The translations under genes were made by a program, and so were the position numbers. Shown piece after piece: positions 1-8,936 of a stretch of 34,494 nt of DNA. The stretch is taken from contig CAYWGR010000037.1 in NCBI GenBank assembly GCA_964458015.1, forward strand, positions 1 through 34,494. The letters run 5' to 3'. This DNA is from CAYWGR01 sp964458015 (GTDB lineage Bacteria > Planctomycetota > Planctomycetia > Pirellulales > Thermoguttaceae). Position 1 is the first letter of the stretch. Every line of letters begins with the position of its first letter. Under the pieces are notes generated by a model. That model was not told the origin of the DNA. It worked only from the letters and a program-made list of their open reading frames with translations, and searched no databases.

Positions 1-62
1 GATGGCCCGCCTTGAATTCCTCGCAAAATGGCGGGCCATCGCTTCGCTTGACCCGCCCTACG
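1..62. repeat. Dispersed GC-rich repeat, copy 1
   Basis: This stretch contains GGCGGGCC and GACCCGCCCTACG blocks. It matches the reverse complement of 10041-10102 with about three mismatches over 62 bases. The same family therefore occurs twice in the window, 10 kb apart and in opposite orientation, both times at a gene 3' end. It looks like a non-coding REP-like element. Confidence 0.85.
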
Positions 63-69
63 CTTTTCC

Positions 70-133
70 CTCCGTGTGCCGGCACTCGCAATGCGGCGAA
101 CAATGTCCCCTAAATCAGCGGACGGCATACGGA
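70..133. repeat. Imperfect inverted repeat downstream of the first gene
   Basis: The arms CTCCGTGTGCC (70-80) and GGCATACGGAG (123-133) are complementary with one mismatch. They lie 3' of the minus-strand gene that ends at 172. The loop is long (42 bases), so this is more likely a decayed dispersed repeat than an efficient terminator. Confidence 0.5.
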
Positions 134-171
134 GTGTGCCTGCTACTTTCTGAGCCGTGAACGATTACGTT

Positions 172-1008
172 CTATGTTCGCCACCAAGGTCTGAAGATGG
201 CGGCGGAGGTGAAGTTGAGGAGGAATTGCCATAACGGCGACGGGGAGGGTTTGACGGGATGGTAGAGCGTGTTGGGCTGCTGGGGCCAAAAGGAATGCGG
301 AGGGCGGAAACGAAACGAGCCCTTCCACCGCAAATCTCCGATGGGTGAGGAGGCGCTGGTGTAGAAACGATTGATATTGCCCGGGCGAACGAAACTTCCG
401 TCGCCGCCGATGTCTTCGATTCGCAATCCGGCGTGATTCAGGATGGTCGGCGTAAGCCCTTCGAAATGGCCCGACCATCCATTCTTGCAGCATTTTTCGA
501 TTTCGGCCAGTGCTCGGTGAGATAGTCTTTGGATGGGCAGGAAGGCACGCACCCACTGGTTTTTGCCGACGCTGGGATCTGGAATTTTTATATTGATCCA
601 CCACGGCCAGTCGGGTTCCTGGTCGTAGGTGCGAACGTGGCACGTTAAGAGATCCGCATCGTTTTTCTTAAACGCATCGAACAGCAGCGACCAATCTCCC
701 GAGAATCGAACGTCGTATTCGATGATCCAATAGTATTTGTATTGAGGGTGCGCCCGAAAGAAGTCGATTGCCGCCAGATGGGGATTTCCAGGGATCAGAG
801 TATCGCCCATTATTTGGGGATACTTTTTCATCAGTTCCGGAAAGCAGAACACATGCAGTCGATCGCGCAGCGATTTGGGGGGCGCGGCATTGCCGTCATT
901 AAGAACGTAGAAGTCGCCGTAGGGACAGCTTTGTTGCCGGAGCGTCTCAAGGGGTTGGACGGTCTTGGGAACAAACAGGTGGGTCAAATAGATGATTGCG
1001 GTATCCAT
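172..1008 (-). CDS. Glycosyltransferase-like protein of unknown substrate
   Basis: This 278-residue protein has no signal peptide and no clear membrane segment. The N-terminus (MDTAIIYLTHLF) reads like the first beta strand of a GT-A fold. The segment YYWIIEYDVRFSGDW, near residue 95, places acidic residues after a hydrophobic strand, as in the metal-binding DxD region of nucleotide-sugar transferases. Trp and Tyr residues are frequent throughout. The start is supported by AGGAAA seven bases upstream of ATG. The gene is separated from the histidine kinase behind it by about 190 bases and seems to be a single transcription unit. I do not recognise the exact family; a glycosyltransferase acting on a surface polysaccharide or glycan is an inference, and a plain hypothetical protein is the safe alternative. 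Confidence 0.75.
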   Translation of the reverse strand: MDTAIIYLTHLFVPKTVQPLETLRQQSCPYGDFYVLNDGNAAPPKSLRDRLHVFCFPELMKKYPQIMGDTLIPGNPHLAAIDFFRAHPQYKYYWIIEYDVRFSGDWSLLFDAFKKNDADLLTCHVRTYDQEPDWPWWINIKIPDPSVGKNQWVRAFLPIQRLSHRALAEIEKCCKNGWSGHFEGLTPTILNHAGLRIEDIGGDGSFVRPGNINRFYTSASSPIGDLRWKGSFRFRPPHSFWPQQPNTLYHPVKPSPSPLWQFLLNFTSAAIFRPWWRT

Positions 1009-1196
1009 CTGGTATTTCCTGTTGCAGTAGCCATAAAGTTGCCCCAGACCTGTGTGTCTGCCTATACTACCACAACTATCCGCCCCATGTCGAGCACCTC
1101 ATCTGCGGGGGGCTGACAAAAAATCCTGAAAAATCGTCGCTTTGAGCGAAGCGAAGAATCTCGCCGGTATCACCGAGCGGCCCTACTGCCCTATGC

Positions 1197-4100
1197 TCAG
1201 AGACTGCTTTTGGCGACTTTGCAGCTCTCCAGGATGCGTTCCAGGGCTTGTTGCAACGCGGCGGGACGGACAGGCTTGCTGAGATAGTCGTTCATGCCGG
1301 CCGCAAGGCACTGCTCGCGGTCGCCTTGCATGGCGTGGGCGGTCATGGCGATGATATGGATCGGCGGGCGGTTTTCTTCTTGTTCACGCGCGCGGATAAG
1401 ACGCGTGGCTTCGTAGCCGTCCATTTCCGGCATTTGGCAATCCATCAGTATGACGTCGTAAGGAATTTGTCGCAGGGCTTCCAACACTTCAAGACCATTC
1501 GAAACCCTGTCGGCTCGATAACCGAGCTTGGAAAGCATCTTTAACGCGACTTTTTGGTTGATGGGATTGTCTTCGGCCAGCAGCACGCGCAAAGGGTGTT
1601 GTTGGTCGATTGGGTGATCCTCGGGCGGTCGGGACTTCGGCAGATCGGCTTCAGACGGAGCGGTTTCCGTTAGGATCGGCTCGGGCAGAATTTGCTCAGT
1701 TGTTCTTACCACTTGGACAGTGAAGTAAAATGTGGAGCCTTGGCCGGGGATGCCGGGGCTTTCCACCCACATGCGTCCGCCCATGAGCTGACAAAGACGA
1801 TGGCTGATGGCCAGCCCCAGACCGGTGCCGCCGAAACGTCGGTTGGTCGAGGCATCGACTTGCATGAATGGCCGAAAGAGCCGCTCGCGGCGATCGGCGG
1901 GAATGCCCAGGCCCGTGTCTTGAACGGCAAACTGAAGCTGATATTGATCGTCGCCCCTGCATTCGCCGGATAGCGAAACGAGTACTTCGCCCTTATCGGT
2001 GAACTTGACGGCGTTGTTAAGCAGATTGACCAGAATCTGGCGAAGTCGTGTGACATCTCCGATAAAGTAACGCGGCAAATCGCTTTCGACTTCGTAAGCC
2101 GCCTTGAGGCCTTTCTCGACGACCGCCGGACGAATCAAGTCGAGAGATTCCTCGATGCATCGGACGGGGTCGAAGGGATGGCTTTCCAGTTCTATTCGGT
2201 CGGCTTCGATCTTGGAGAAGTCGAGGATGTTGTTCAAGATCGTCAGGAGACTGTCGCCGCTGTTGCGAATGGTCTCGGAGCAATCGCGCTGTTCGGTGCT
2301 GAGCTTTGTATCCAAGAGAAGGCCAGTCATGCCGATGATGGCGTTCAGCGGCGTGCGGATCTCATGGCTCATCGTGGCCAAGAATTGACTCTTCGCGATG
2401 TTCGCGGCCTCGGCGAGGTTTTTGGATACGTTGAGCGCCTTGTTGGCCTCTTTCAAAGCGGCGGTATAGTGCTCTAGTTGTTCCTTGGATTGCCGCAAGG
2501 CCTCAACCACTTGCTTGCGCACCAGGGCCACGCCGATGCTTGCGCTGATCCCCTCGAAAAAACGGACCATTTCAAGCGTAAAACAGTTGGGTCTTCGGTC
2601 GTTGAATTGCATCAAGCCGACGATCTCTTCGTTCGCGCGGACGGGAATCAGAGCAACCGAACGGAAGCCCTCGTGGATGCAGCGGTTACGTGGATTGAAT
2701 CGTGGATCTTTATCGGCCGGAAGCTCCAAAAGCGGCAAAGCGTCGTTTGTCCAGAAACTTCCGTTGCGGGTGAACAGAGGATTCGCCGGATCGGTTTTTC
2801 CGGAAATCACCAGGCCGCAGGTGCATTCGAGACAGACGCGGCCATTGGCGTCTTTACACAGCCCTTTGTTCCAGTCTCGCGCGACAAGTGAATTTTCGTT
2901 TTGCAGAAAATCCTCCGTGAAGCCGTATTGGGAGAAATACGGGTAGTCGTCGCTGTCGCGCAGCCGGATGCCGATGGCGTCGAATCCCGTTGCTTCCTTC
3001 AGGGCGTTAAGGATGTGGTTGATCGCCTCGGATAAATTCAGAGGGCGGTTCAGGATTTCGAGAATCTCGGCGGAAAGACGCTGCCGGCGCTCGGTTTCCT
3101 TGCGTTCGGTGATATCGAGAACCGTTCCGACGATGGAAAGGAGATGGCCGCGGTCATCGTATTTGCCCTGGAAAGTGGATTGGTAGTATCCGGTGCTTTT
3201 GTCGGGACGCAGGAAACGCTGCTCAAAATAGCCTTTGTCGTGCGATTTTATCGCCTTTCGAAGCAATTCCCGTCCACGATCATTATCATCGGGCCAGGGC
3301 GAGAGTGCGAGAATGGATTGGATGTTTGGAGAGAATGTATTCGGATCGAGTTGGAAGATTTTGTAGACTTCGTCGGACCACTCCACTTTGCCGGATTTGA
3401 TGTCCCATTGCCAGTAACCTAGATGCGCCAGTGCTTGCGCCTCGGCCAGTTTTTCCTCGCTGTCGCGGAGCGCCTCAACCGCCTGTTTGCGTTCCGTGAC
3501 ATCGCGGAATAATCCACTCAAATACTTTACGCCGTTTAGCGTCACCATGTTGGAAGTGATATCGGTGTAGATGCGTGATCCGTCTTTCCGCAAAACGGGG
3601 ATGTCGGAGGAAAACTGTCTCTCGCCGTTCCGATGCTCGTCGAATTCCTTCAAGATCAAATTGTAGGAATCGGACGGATGAATTGTATTGATCGACATGC
3701 CGATCAACTCTTCGCGGGACCAACCGAGCATGTCGGACATCGCCTGATTGGCCGAAAAGATCGTCTTGTCGTTGAGATCGACGAAGATGATGCCTTCGCG
3801 GGAGTTGTCGATGATCTCTCGGAAGCGGTTTTCAAATTCCTTCATGCCCTCTTCGGCTTGAACGCGATCGGTAACGTCACGTCCTTCGGGAATGAGAAAG
3901 ACAATTTTACCGTCTTCATTCTTCACGGACTTCATCGAAAAATCGATGTAATGAACCTCACCGTCGGGCGCTGCAATATGGGTTGCGTCGAAGCGGACCA
4001 GTTCCTCTCCCGCAGCCAGGGCCTTGACGGCCTTGCGTAGTTGTCTCTGCAATTCCGCGGAATGGGTCCACCACGGGGTCTCCCAGAACGGCTTTCCCAA

Positions 4101-5267
4101 GACATCGGATTCCTTGGCGCCGACAAGATTGAGCGCGGTCTGATTCGCTTCGAGCAAGATGCCGTCGGGTGTTGTAAGGCCGATCAACTCAAACGTCTGA
4201 TCGAGAATAGCGCGGTATCTGCGTCCGATCTCACATTTTCTTTCACTCTCGCGCAGTGCCTCGACCGCTTCGGCGCGCTCTCGATAAATGCGAATGTGAT
4301 GATTTCTCCAAACGATCCCTAGGGCAAGAATTAAGGCGATCAATACCGTGCTTACGAGTGTGAAGGTTATCCAGAACCGCTCGCGCATTGGCGCATACAC
4401 TTCTTGGGCGTCGATTTTGGCGACCAGGAACCAGGGAGAGTTCGGAACCGCACGGAGAGTTGCAACGACAGGAACGCCGCGATAGTCGATGCCCTCGACG
4501 TTTCCACGCTCGCCAAGGACGGCCTTGACCGCTGGATTATTTGTTTGGGTCAGCGGAATACGTAGTGAAAGGGCCGTGTTTTTGCGGAATCGAAGGTCGT
4601 TGAGAATGAGGGCGCTATCGCCTTCGCGTCGCACGAAAAGGAGCTCGGCCGTGCGGGTTGATATCGGCCAACGTTTTAGAAAGGGATAGAGGTAGACCTC
4701 GGGATCGATTCGCAACAACAGGACGCCAATGACGTGATTGGCGTCCTGGTTATCTAGTACGGGGACGAACAGACGCAAGCCGATTTTACCGGTATGTTCG
4801 CTCCGATAGAAATCCGAGAAGCTGACTTTTCTTGATTGCTCGGCTTCGCGGATTCCCTTTATGCTAGCAGAAGTAATGGGCTCTTGCCCATGAGCAAACC
4901 AAGTCCAATTGTGGGTGGTAGTATTGTAAATTGTGATTAGATCGTATTGGTAGAATGTATGGATGTTGTCGAGCCAGGACTGAAGTTGCTTATGAAGAGT
5001 CAAATTATCCGGCTGCTCGAAACATTGCTGCACGAAGGAGGAAAAAGCGGAATTCTTGTAGATGACGCTGGCATCGCTAAGACGTTCCCTTCGCCACAGC
5101 AAGAGTTCGTCTACTTTCAGATCGGCAATCTCGGAAAGAGTGGTTTCCGCATCGGATCGACATTTGGCGAGTTGTCTTTGATAATAGAAAACCCCAGCCG
5201 CGATGATGCCTGCAACAAGAGCGGTGAAAATCAGACAGGAAGCTAGTAGGGTATATCTATTTTTCAT
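1197..5267 (-). CDS. Membrane-bound hybrid sensor histidine kinase (sensor-PAS-PAS-PAS-GAF-HisKA-HATPase-REC)
   Basis: The 1356-residue protein has a transmembrane helix at about 7-29, a periplasmic sensor region at 30-296 (dCache-like in size) and a second helix at 298-320. Three PAS regions follow (about 350-467, 480-592 and 605-720), then a GAF domain (about 730-920) with clustered cysteines (C804, C812, C815, C817, C863). The kinase core has SHEIRTPLNA with phosphorylatable H968, an N-box around N1081-N1085, and the G-box DTGLGIP at about 1117. The C-terminal receiver (about 1225-1345) has AEDN, D1276 in VILMDCQMPEMDG and K1331. No output domain is fused and no separate response regulator or Hpt gene lies nearby, so the partner is unknown. 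A periplasmic ligand plus cytoplasmic cues, possibly redox or metal through the cysteines, is an inference. Gene and class are certain; the signal is not known. Confidence 0.96.
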   Translation of the reverse strand: MKNRYTLLASCLIFTALVAGIIAAGVFYYQRQLAKCRSDAETTLSEIADLKVDELLLWRRERLSDASVIYKNSAFSSFVQQCFEQPDNLTLHKQLQSWLDNIHTFYQYDLITIYNTTTHNWTWFAHGQEPITSASIKGIREAEQSRKVSFSDFYRSEHTGKIGLRLFVPVLDNQDANHVIGVLLLRIDPEVYLYPFLKRWPISTRTAELLFVRREGDSALILNDLRFRKNTALSLRIPLTQTNNPAVKAVLGERGNVEGIDYRGVPVVATLRAVPNSPWFLVAKIDAQEVYAPMRERFWITFTLVSTVLIALILALGIVWRNHHIRIYRERAEAVEALRESERKCEIGRRYRAILDQTFELIGLTTPDGILLEANQTALNLVGAKESDVLGKPFWETPWWTHSAELQRQLRKAVKALAAGEELVRFDATHIAAPDGEVHYIDFSMKSVKNEDGKIVFLIPEGRDVTDRVQAEEGMKEFENRFREIIDNSREGIIFVDLNDKTIFSANQAMSDMLGWSREELIGMSINTIHPSDSYNLILKEFDEHRNGERQFSSDIPVLRKDGSRIYTDITSNMVTLNGVKYLSGLFRDVTERKQAVEALRDSEEKLAEAQALAHLGYWQWDIKSGKVEWSDEVYKIFQLDPNTFSPNIQSILALSPWPDDNDRGRELLRKAIKSHDKGYFEQRFLRPDKSTGYYQSTFQGKYDDRGHLLSIVGTVLDITERKETERRQRLSAEILEILNRPLNLSEAINHILNALKEATGFDAIGIRLRDSDDYPYFSQYGFTEDFLQNENSLVARDWNKGLCKDANGRVCLECTCGLVISGKTDPANPLFTRNGSFWTNDALPLLELPADKDPRFNPRNRCIHEGFRSVALIPVRANEEIVGLMQFNDRRPNCFTLEMVRFFEGISASIGVALVRKQVVEALRQSKEQLEHYTAALKEANKALNVSKNLAEAANIAKSQFLATMSHEIRTPLNAIIGMTGLLLDTKLSTEQRDCSETIRNSGDSLLTILNNILDFSKIEADRIELESHPFDPVRCIEESLDLIRPAVVEKGLKAAYEVESDLPRYFIGDVTRLRQILVNLLNNAVKFTDKGEVLVSLSGECRGDDQYQLQFAVQDTGLGIPADRRERLFRPFMQVDASTNRRFGGTGLGLAISHRLCQLMGGRMWVESPGIPGQGSTFYFTVQVVRTTEQILPEPILTETAPSEADLPKSRPPEDHPIDQQHPLRVLLAEDNPINQKVALKMLSKLGYRADRVSNGLEVLEALRQIPYDVILMDCQMPEMDGYEATRLIRAREQEENRPPIHIIAMTAHAMQGDREQCLAAGMNDYLSKPVRPAALQQALERILESCKVAKSSL

Positions 5268-5662
5268 GTCGCGAGTGTACTTTTTTTGCTCCTGGTCGGT
5301 TTACACGAGAGACATTCTGTATCGGTTTTGTTACCGTGGGATCGAAATCTACGGACATCTGGCTGCTTCATGCGCAGTGTTAAGCATGGTTCCGCGACTT
5401 CTTGTGGAAATCGCCGGAAGACAAGCCTGCAAGCAAATTTACGTCGCCTGACCGTATTGGTCGTAGCGCTATGCTCCAATTTCGCCTATCCCAGTGCGTT
5501 TTGCACTGGAAAAAACGCCTTGCATGGCCGAGCAAGCAGAAAAGTCGGCATGACTGTGCCGGTGTCGTGTATTGACTGCGGTGAAACCGGGCCGCACGTG
5601 GAGCGTTGATGCTACGCGAGATGATTGTCAACTAGTTGAGGGTATCCCGAAATTCAAATGCT

Positions 5663-5680
5663 AGGGCCGTTCACGGCCCT
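5663..5680. repeat. 18-base palindromic hairpin, family A copy 1
   Basis: AGGGCCGTTCACGGCCCT folds into an eight-base-pair stem with a two-base centre. It is a homologue of the hairpin at 5770-5787 with paired changes. A further small palindrome, CCGCC then GTA then GGCGG, follows at 5684-5696. Confidence 0.8.
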
Positions 5681-5769
5681 TGTCCGCCGTAGGCGGTGTT
5701 AGGCCCGCGCGTTTACGCCGGGATGACGGACACCGAACAAACCGATTTCCCACAACCGTATGTCATGTC

Positions 5770-5787
5770 AGGGTCGTTTACGACCCT
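5770..5787. repeat. 18-base palindromic hairpin, family A copy 2
   Basis: AGGGTCGTTTACGACCCT is the same length and layout as the hairpin at 5663. The C:G pair at stem position 5 has become T:A, so base pairing is kept while sequence changes. Confidence 0.8.
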
Positions 5788-5851
5788 CCTGCTCCTTTTT
5801 TTCCCGCTGTTTTGGAATTCCCATGGCAGAACACCCTCAACTAGTCGTGTC

Positions 5852-5873
5852 GGTGCGTCGCGGACGCACCCTA
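5852..5873 (-). repeat. Palindromic repeat of the GGTGCGTCCGCGACGCACC family abutting the trmB stop
   Basis: The core 5852-5870 is the exact reverse complement of the consensus of the array at 17747-18002. Read on the minus strand, the element begins with TAGGG, and that TAG is the trmB stop codon (5871-5873). Confidence 0.9.
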
Positions 5874-6521
5874 CGCTTCCATTTTCTTTTGGAACTCGGA
5901 TCGATAGACCGGTTCGTTGGCTTGGCGGACGCGGCGCTCGAAATGGGTGCGGTAGGCCATGTCGTGTTCGGCGGGCGTTTCGGGCACGGGCATCGGGCCT
6001 TGCAAGGTCGTGCAAGTGGGCAGCAGTTCGAGCGTTGCTTGGAAATACTCTTCCACGTCGGTCCAGAAATGGAGCGAGCCGCCGGGCAGCAGAGTGCGCT
6101 CGACATCGCGCAAGAACGATTCACGCATGACGCGCCGTTTGCGGTGGCGTTTCTTCCACCAAGGATCGGGAAAATAGACGTGGACGGCAGCCAGCGAGTC
6201 GTTGGGAATAAGCTCCTGAAAGATGCGCAGGGCGTCGCCGCTGACGATCATTGCGTTTTTCAAGCTGAGCTTGGCAAGGGCCGCGGCGGTGAATTCGGCG
6301 TACTTGCGGACGACTTCGATGCCGAGGAAATTGCGGCCAGGCTGGGCGGCGGCGGCATTGCGCAGGAACAGCCCCTTGCCCGAGCCGACCTCGATTTCCA
6401 AGGGCGCGGCGCGGCCGAACAGTGCAGTGGCGTCCCAAGGACGCGGAAGGTCGTCGAAGGTCTTCAGGTGCCCCGTCAGGTCGATAGACGGATTGATTTT
6501 TCGTAGTGCGCGTCGGCCCAT
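5871..6521 (-). CDS. trmB: tRNA (guanine-N7-)-methyltransferase TrmB
   Basis: This enzyme uses S-adenosylmethionine to methylate N7 of G46 in the variable loop of tRNAs; it is cytosolic and housekeeping. The 216-residue protein has the SAM-binding motif EVGSGKG, the GIEV motif at the next strand, and the family signature PDPWWKKRHRKRR that contacts tRNA and SAM. The length fits the family. The start at 6521 (MGRRALRKIN) was chosen because it lies two bases after the stop of the SGNH hydrolase gene; a longer in-frame reading to 6722 would run through that gene and looks non-native. The gene appears translationally linked to the upstream hydrolase. The stop codon is supplied by a dispersed palindromic repeat. 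Confidence 0.96.
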   Translation of the reverse strand: MGRRALRKINPSIDLTGHLKTFDDLPRPWDATALFGRAAPLEIEVGSGKGLFLRNAAAAQPGRNFLGIEVVRKYAEFTAAALAKLSLKNAMIVSGDALRIFQELIPNDSLAAVHVYFPDPWWKKRHRKRRVMRESFLRDVERTLLPGGSLHFWTDVEEYFQATLELLPTCTTLQGPMPVPETPAEHDMAYRTHFERRVRQANEPVYRSEFQKKMEA

Positions 6522-6523
6522 TG

Positions 6524-7945
6524 TTATTTTTGCGTGATTGGTTGTGCGGGTTGGTAGGTAATGATGTAATTGACAGGCAGAGGGCCGTCGTTGTTCGGGA
6601 TGATTTCGAGCGTGTGGCGGCCGTTGGGGAAACCTTGGGCAAGCGTGTAGAGGTCTTCGCGGGTGCGGTCCTTGATCGGCTGCGGTTTCCATTCGTTTGC
6701 AAACTGCTCGATCACTTGCCATGTGATGGTGAAGGCGGGGATCGGCTTCTTAAAGATTTGATACGATTGCGTAATTGTGAACCACGCGGGATCGATCAGC
6801 AGGCGGCCGGAGTTCGAGGTGAACTTTTGTTTGCTCGTGCCGTGACCGTCGGGACCAGTGACGGAACCCCGAACGTCGTACTCGAACTCAGAGCAGTTTT
6901 CGTTGATTTTGGTGATCGTTAGATCCCATTTTTCCGCCACGACTTTCTGGCCAAGTTCGACGCGACGCAACGCGGGGAACCAATTGCCGGGGCAGACGTT
7001 CGTGCGGGTCGTGGCGTAGACGGCGGGCAACTCGGAGGGATTGCGGCCGTCGATCAGGATTTTGGCCGTGCCAAGCTTCCCGTCGATGGGCATGGCGGCG
7101 ATGTCGATGCGGTTGCCTTCGAATTCGATGCGAAGGGGTTTCTTCAGGACAGCGCCTTGGGCTTGGTCGAATGAACCTTTAAGCAACGCGCCGGAGGCAT
7201 CGTAATAGCGGATGTGATTCTTACCGTCTTCGGGCGATTGGTCGTGGATATAACGCAGATGCGGCATGGCGATCTTCGCCATCAGGGATTGACCGTCGGG
7301 ATTGAGATGGACTAAGTCGGCAACGACAAGTTTGGAAGCATCAAGGTTGTTGTTTTTCAAATACGCTTGCCAGCAGGGACGTACATCGACGACTTCGTAG
7401 CCGTATTTTTCGGAGAGTTCACGCAGCTTGGCCGACTCGTCGTCATGTGCTTTTTGGATGCCTTCGTTCTTCGTACCTTGCATGTGATGCGTGAAGACGA
7501 GGACATCGGCCGTCGTGCGGTCGTGGACAGCGGCAAACATCCGCTCCATGGCCGGATCGAGAGCGCCATAGTCTTGGATGAACAGCAGGTCGGGATAGAA
7601 AGGATAAAGATCGGCCTCGGCCGTCTCGGAAAGCCACGTAGAGCCGAACCCGCCGATAGCGCGGTTTTCACAAACGATGTCGGCGTTGGGAAAACGGGTT
7701 TGCAAGTCCTTCAACACGGCGTCGGTCCACGTGTTGGTGATCGACTGGCCGTAGAAAAGGATGCGAACGCGATGCTTGTGTTCAGGCGTACTCGTGGCCA
7801 GGAGGTGCATCGTGCGCTGGATGCGGCTGCCATACGGGATCGAGGGCGGCAGAAGGAAACTATTGCCGGCCGCCGGTTGTTGAGCTTCAACGTTGGAGAG
7901 GCATGAAAGGATTAACAGCGTTGCGAAAGTAATGTGGAATCGCAT
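6524..7945 (-). CDS. Secreted SGNH/GDSL-family hydrolase
   Basis: The 473-residue protein begins with a signal peptide (MRFHITFATLLILSCLSNVEA). An SGNH-hydrolase-like domain follows: the nucleophile block reads FYGQSITNTW (GQS in place of GDS), then the block II Gly in AIGGFGS, and the catalytic Asp/His pair in ADLVHLNPDG near residue 210. The C-terminal half, from about residue 235, has no motif I recognise but reads like beta-sandwich sequence. Such proteins in planctomycetes are usually esterases acting on acetylated or acylated carbohydrates; the substrate here is unknown. A purine-rich AAGGG lies about ten bases before ATG. trmB starts two bases behind its stop, so the two genes are probably co-transcribed although they have no obvious functional link. 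Confidence 0.88.
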   Translation of the reverse strand: MRFHITFATLLILSCLSNVEAQQPAAGNSFLLPPSIPYGSRIQRTMHLLATSTPEHKHRVRILFYGQSITNTWTDAVLKDLQTRFPNADIVCENRAIGGFGSTWLSETAEADLYPFYPDLLFIQDYGALDPAMERMFAAVHDRTTADVLVFTHHMQGTKNEGIQKAHDDESAKLRELSEKYGYEVVDVRPCWQAYLKNNNLDASKLVVADLVHLNPDGQSLMAKIAMPHLRYIHDQSPEDGKNHIRYYDASGALLKGSFDQAQGAVLKKPLRIEFEGNRIDIAAMPIDGKLGTAKILIDGRNPSELPAVYATTRTNVCPGNWFPALRRVELGQKVVAEKWDLTITKINENCSEFEYDVRGSVTGPDGHGTSKQKFTSNSGRLLIDPAWFTITQSYQIFKKPIPAFTITWQVIEQFANEWKPQPIKDRTREDLYTLAQGFPNGRHTLEIIPNNDGPLPVNYIITYQPAQPITQK

Positions 7946-8038
7946 GGATGGCGGGCCCTTTTCAATCTGAGGATGTTCGAGGATGTGTTTGGAAGGGGGA
8001 ACGAAGGGGGGTTAATGCCAAGCCGTAAGCGGCTTTTT

Positions 8039-8766
8039 TCATTCTTGTGATTCGTAATGATCCTGATATTTTGCACCGCCGACGACGAGGCTGAGAGTGG
8101 GCATAAGGACGACGCCGGCTAAGAATCCGCCGACGTGGGCCCACCATGCGACGCCGCCGATTTGAGAATTGACCATCGCGCGATGGCCTTCGAGCAGTTG
8201 GACCAAAAACCATGCGCCGAGGACTACCAGGGCAGGAACGTCGATAATCGTGACGAAAACCAGGAGAAACACAAGGCAGCTTACGCGCGCCCAAGGCCAG
8301 GTGATGGCATAAGCGCCCAACACGGCGGCGATTGCACCGCTGGCGCCGATGACGGGCAGAGTGCTGGAGGGCTCGACCGCCCAGTGTACCCCGCTGGCAA
8401 GTATTCCGCCGGCGAAATACAAAATCACGTAGAAGATAGGNNNNNNNNNNCGCCGTGCAGAAACATGCAGGTGATGAGTGAAAAGTAGATTTGTTGGCGG
8501 ACGGGAGCCAATTCAATGGCGCGCTGCTCGACGCGCGGCCCCCAGAAGGGATCGTGGACGGCCACCTGGACCGGAACGAAAATCGGCTCCGGCTGACTTA
8601 GTTGCATGATTCTGGCAGGCACGAACCCATGCTGGTACGTCAGCACTTCGCGTTGCAGGGAGGGCATTTTACTGACCCAGTAGAATACCAGGACATTGAT
8701 GGCCACCAAGGCGTAGGTGACCAATGGCGTCCGGCGGGTCGGGTTGTTGTCGTACAGTGGAAACAT
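8039..8766 (-). CDS. Rhomboid-family intramembrane serine protease, interrupted by an assembly gap
   Basis: Rhomboids cut transmembrane substrates inside the membrane. The N-terminal part (8766 down to 8451) has a first helix around TPLVTYALVAINVLVFYWV, a loop and the start of the conserved ITCMFLHG segment. The C-terminal part (8440 down to 8039) resumes with a hydrophobic helix (ILYFAGGILASG), then GASGAIAAVLGAY with the catalytic serine, a long hydrophobic pair and WWAHVGGFLAG with the catalytic histidine. Ten Ns sit exactly between FLHG and the next helix. The two halves are in different frames if the gap is really ten bases, and about 30 residues of the usual HLxxNMxFL helix are missing, so the N-run is a placeholder and not a frameshift. 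I chose the ATG at 8766 over a TTG one codon earlier. It is a probable single-gene unit, divergent from the LRR gene. Confidence 0.85.
8441..8450. other. Assembly gap (10 N)
   Basis: There are ten undetermined bases inside the rhomboid gene. Flanking frames and the missing conserved helix indicate that the true gap is larger than ten bases, by about 90. Confidence 0.97.
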
Positions 8767-8860
8767 CAAGATTCCGTTCGGTAAGGTAGATCGGTAATTC
8801 TAGCAGATAACATTGCCTATGTTCAATAACTGGATGGCCCCGCCCGGCTACTCGGCCTTC

Positions 8861-8888
8861 TTGCAAACACCACCATGAGGAGTAGAAT
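8861..8888 (+). promoter_or_regulatory. Candidate sigma-70-type promoter of the LRR gene
   Basis: TTGCAA (8861-8866) and TAGAAT (8883-8888) are spaced by 16 bases. Transcription would begin near 8895, giving a leader of about 40 bases with AGAGGAA before the ATG at 8937. Confidence 0.5.
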
Positions 8889-8936
8889 GGTATCTTATGG
8901 AAACGTATTCCGCGGCATCCCTAGAGGAAAAACAAC

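Larger units (their letters stand above)
5268..5851. other. 584-base intergenic region with small hairpins, no convincing gene
   Basis: Short open frames occur on both strands, but none has a good ribosome site or a recognisable protein. The stretch presumably holds the promoter of the minus-strand histidine kinase, though I see no clear -35/-10 pair. A hairpin with arms CCAGTGC (5491-5497) and GCACTGG (5503-5509) is present, followed by an A-run. Two related hairpins are listed separately. It looks like a landing zone for dispersed repeats. Confidence 0.6.

Noticed and set aside
5286..5631. Small genes in the 5.3-5.6 kb spacer
   Set aside because: Frames on both strands overlap, lack ribosome sites and have no recognisable sequence.
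6522..6722. 67-residue N-terminal extension of TrmB
   Set aside because: It would overlap the SGNH hydrolase gene and reads as Arg/Pro/His-rich shadow sequence; the TrmB family starts near MGRRALRK.
8039..8766. Rhomboid gene as a frameshifted pseudogene
   Set aside because: The only break is the N-run; the catalytic Ser and His regions are intact on the far side.
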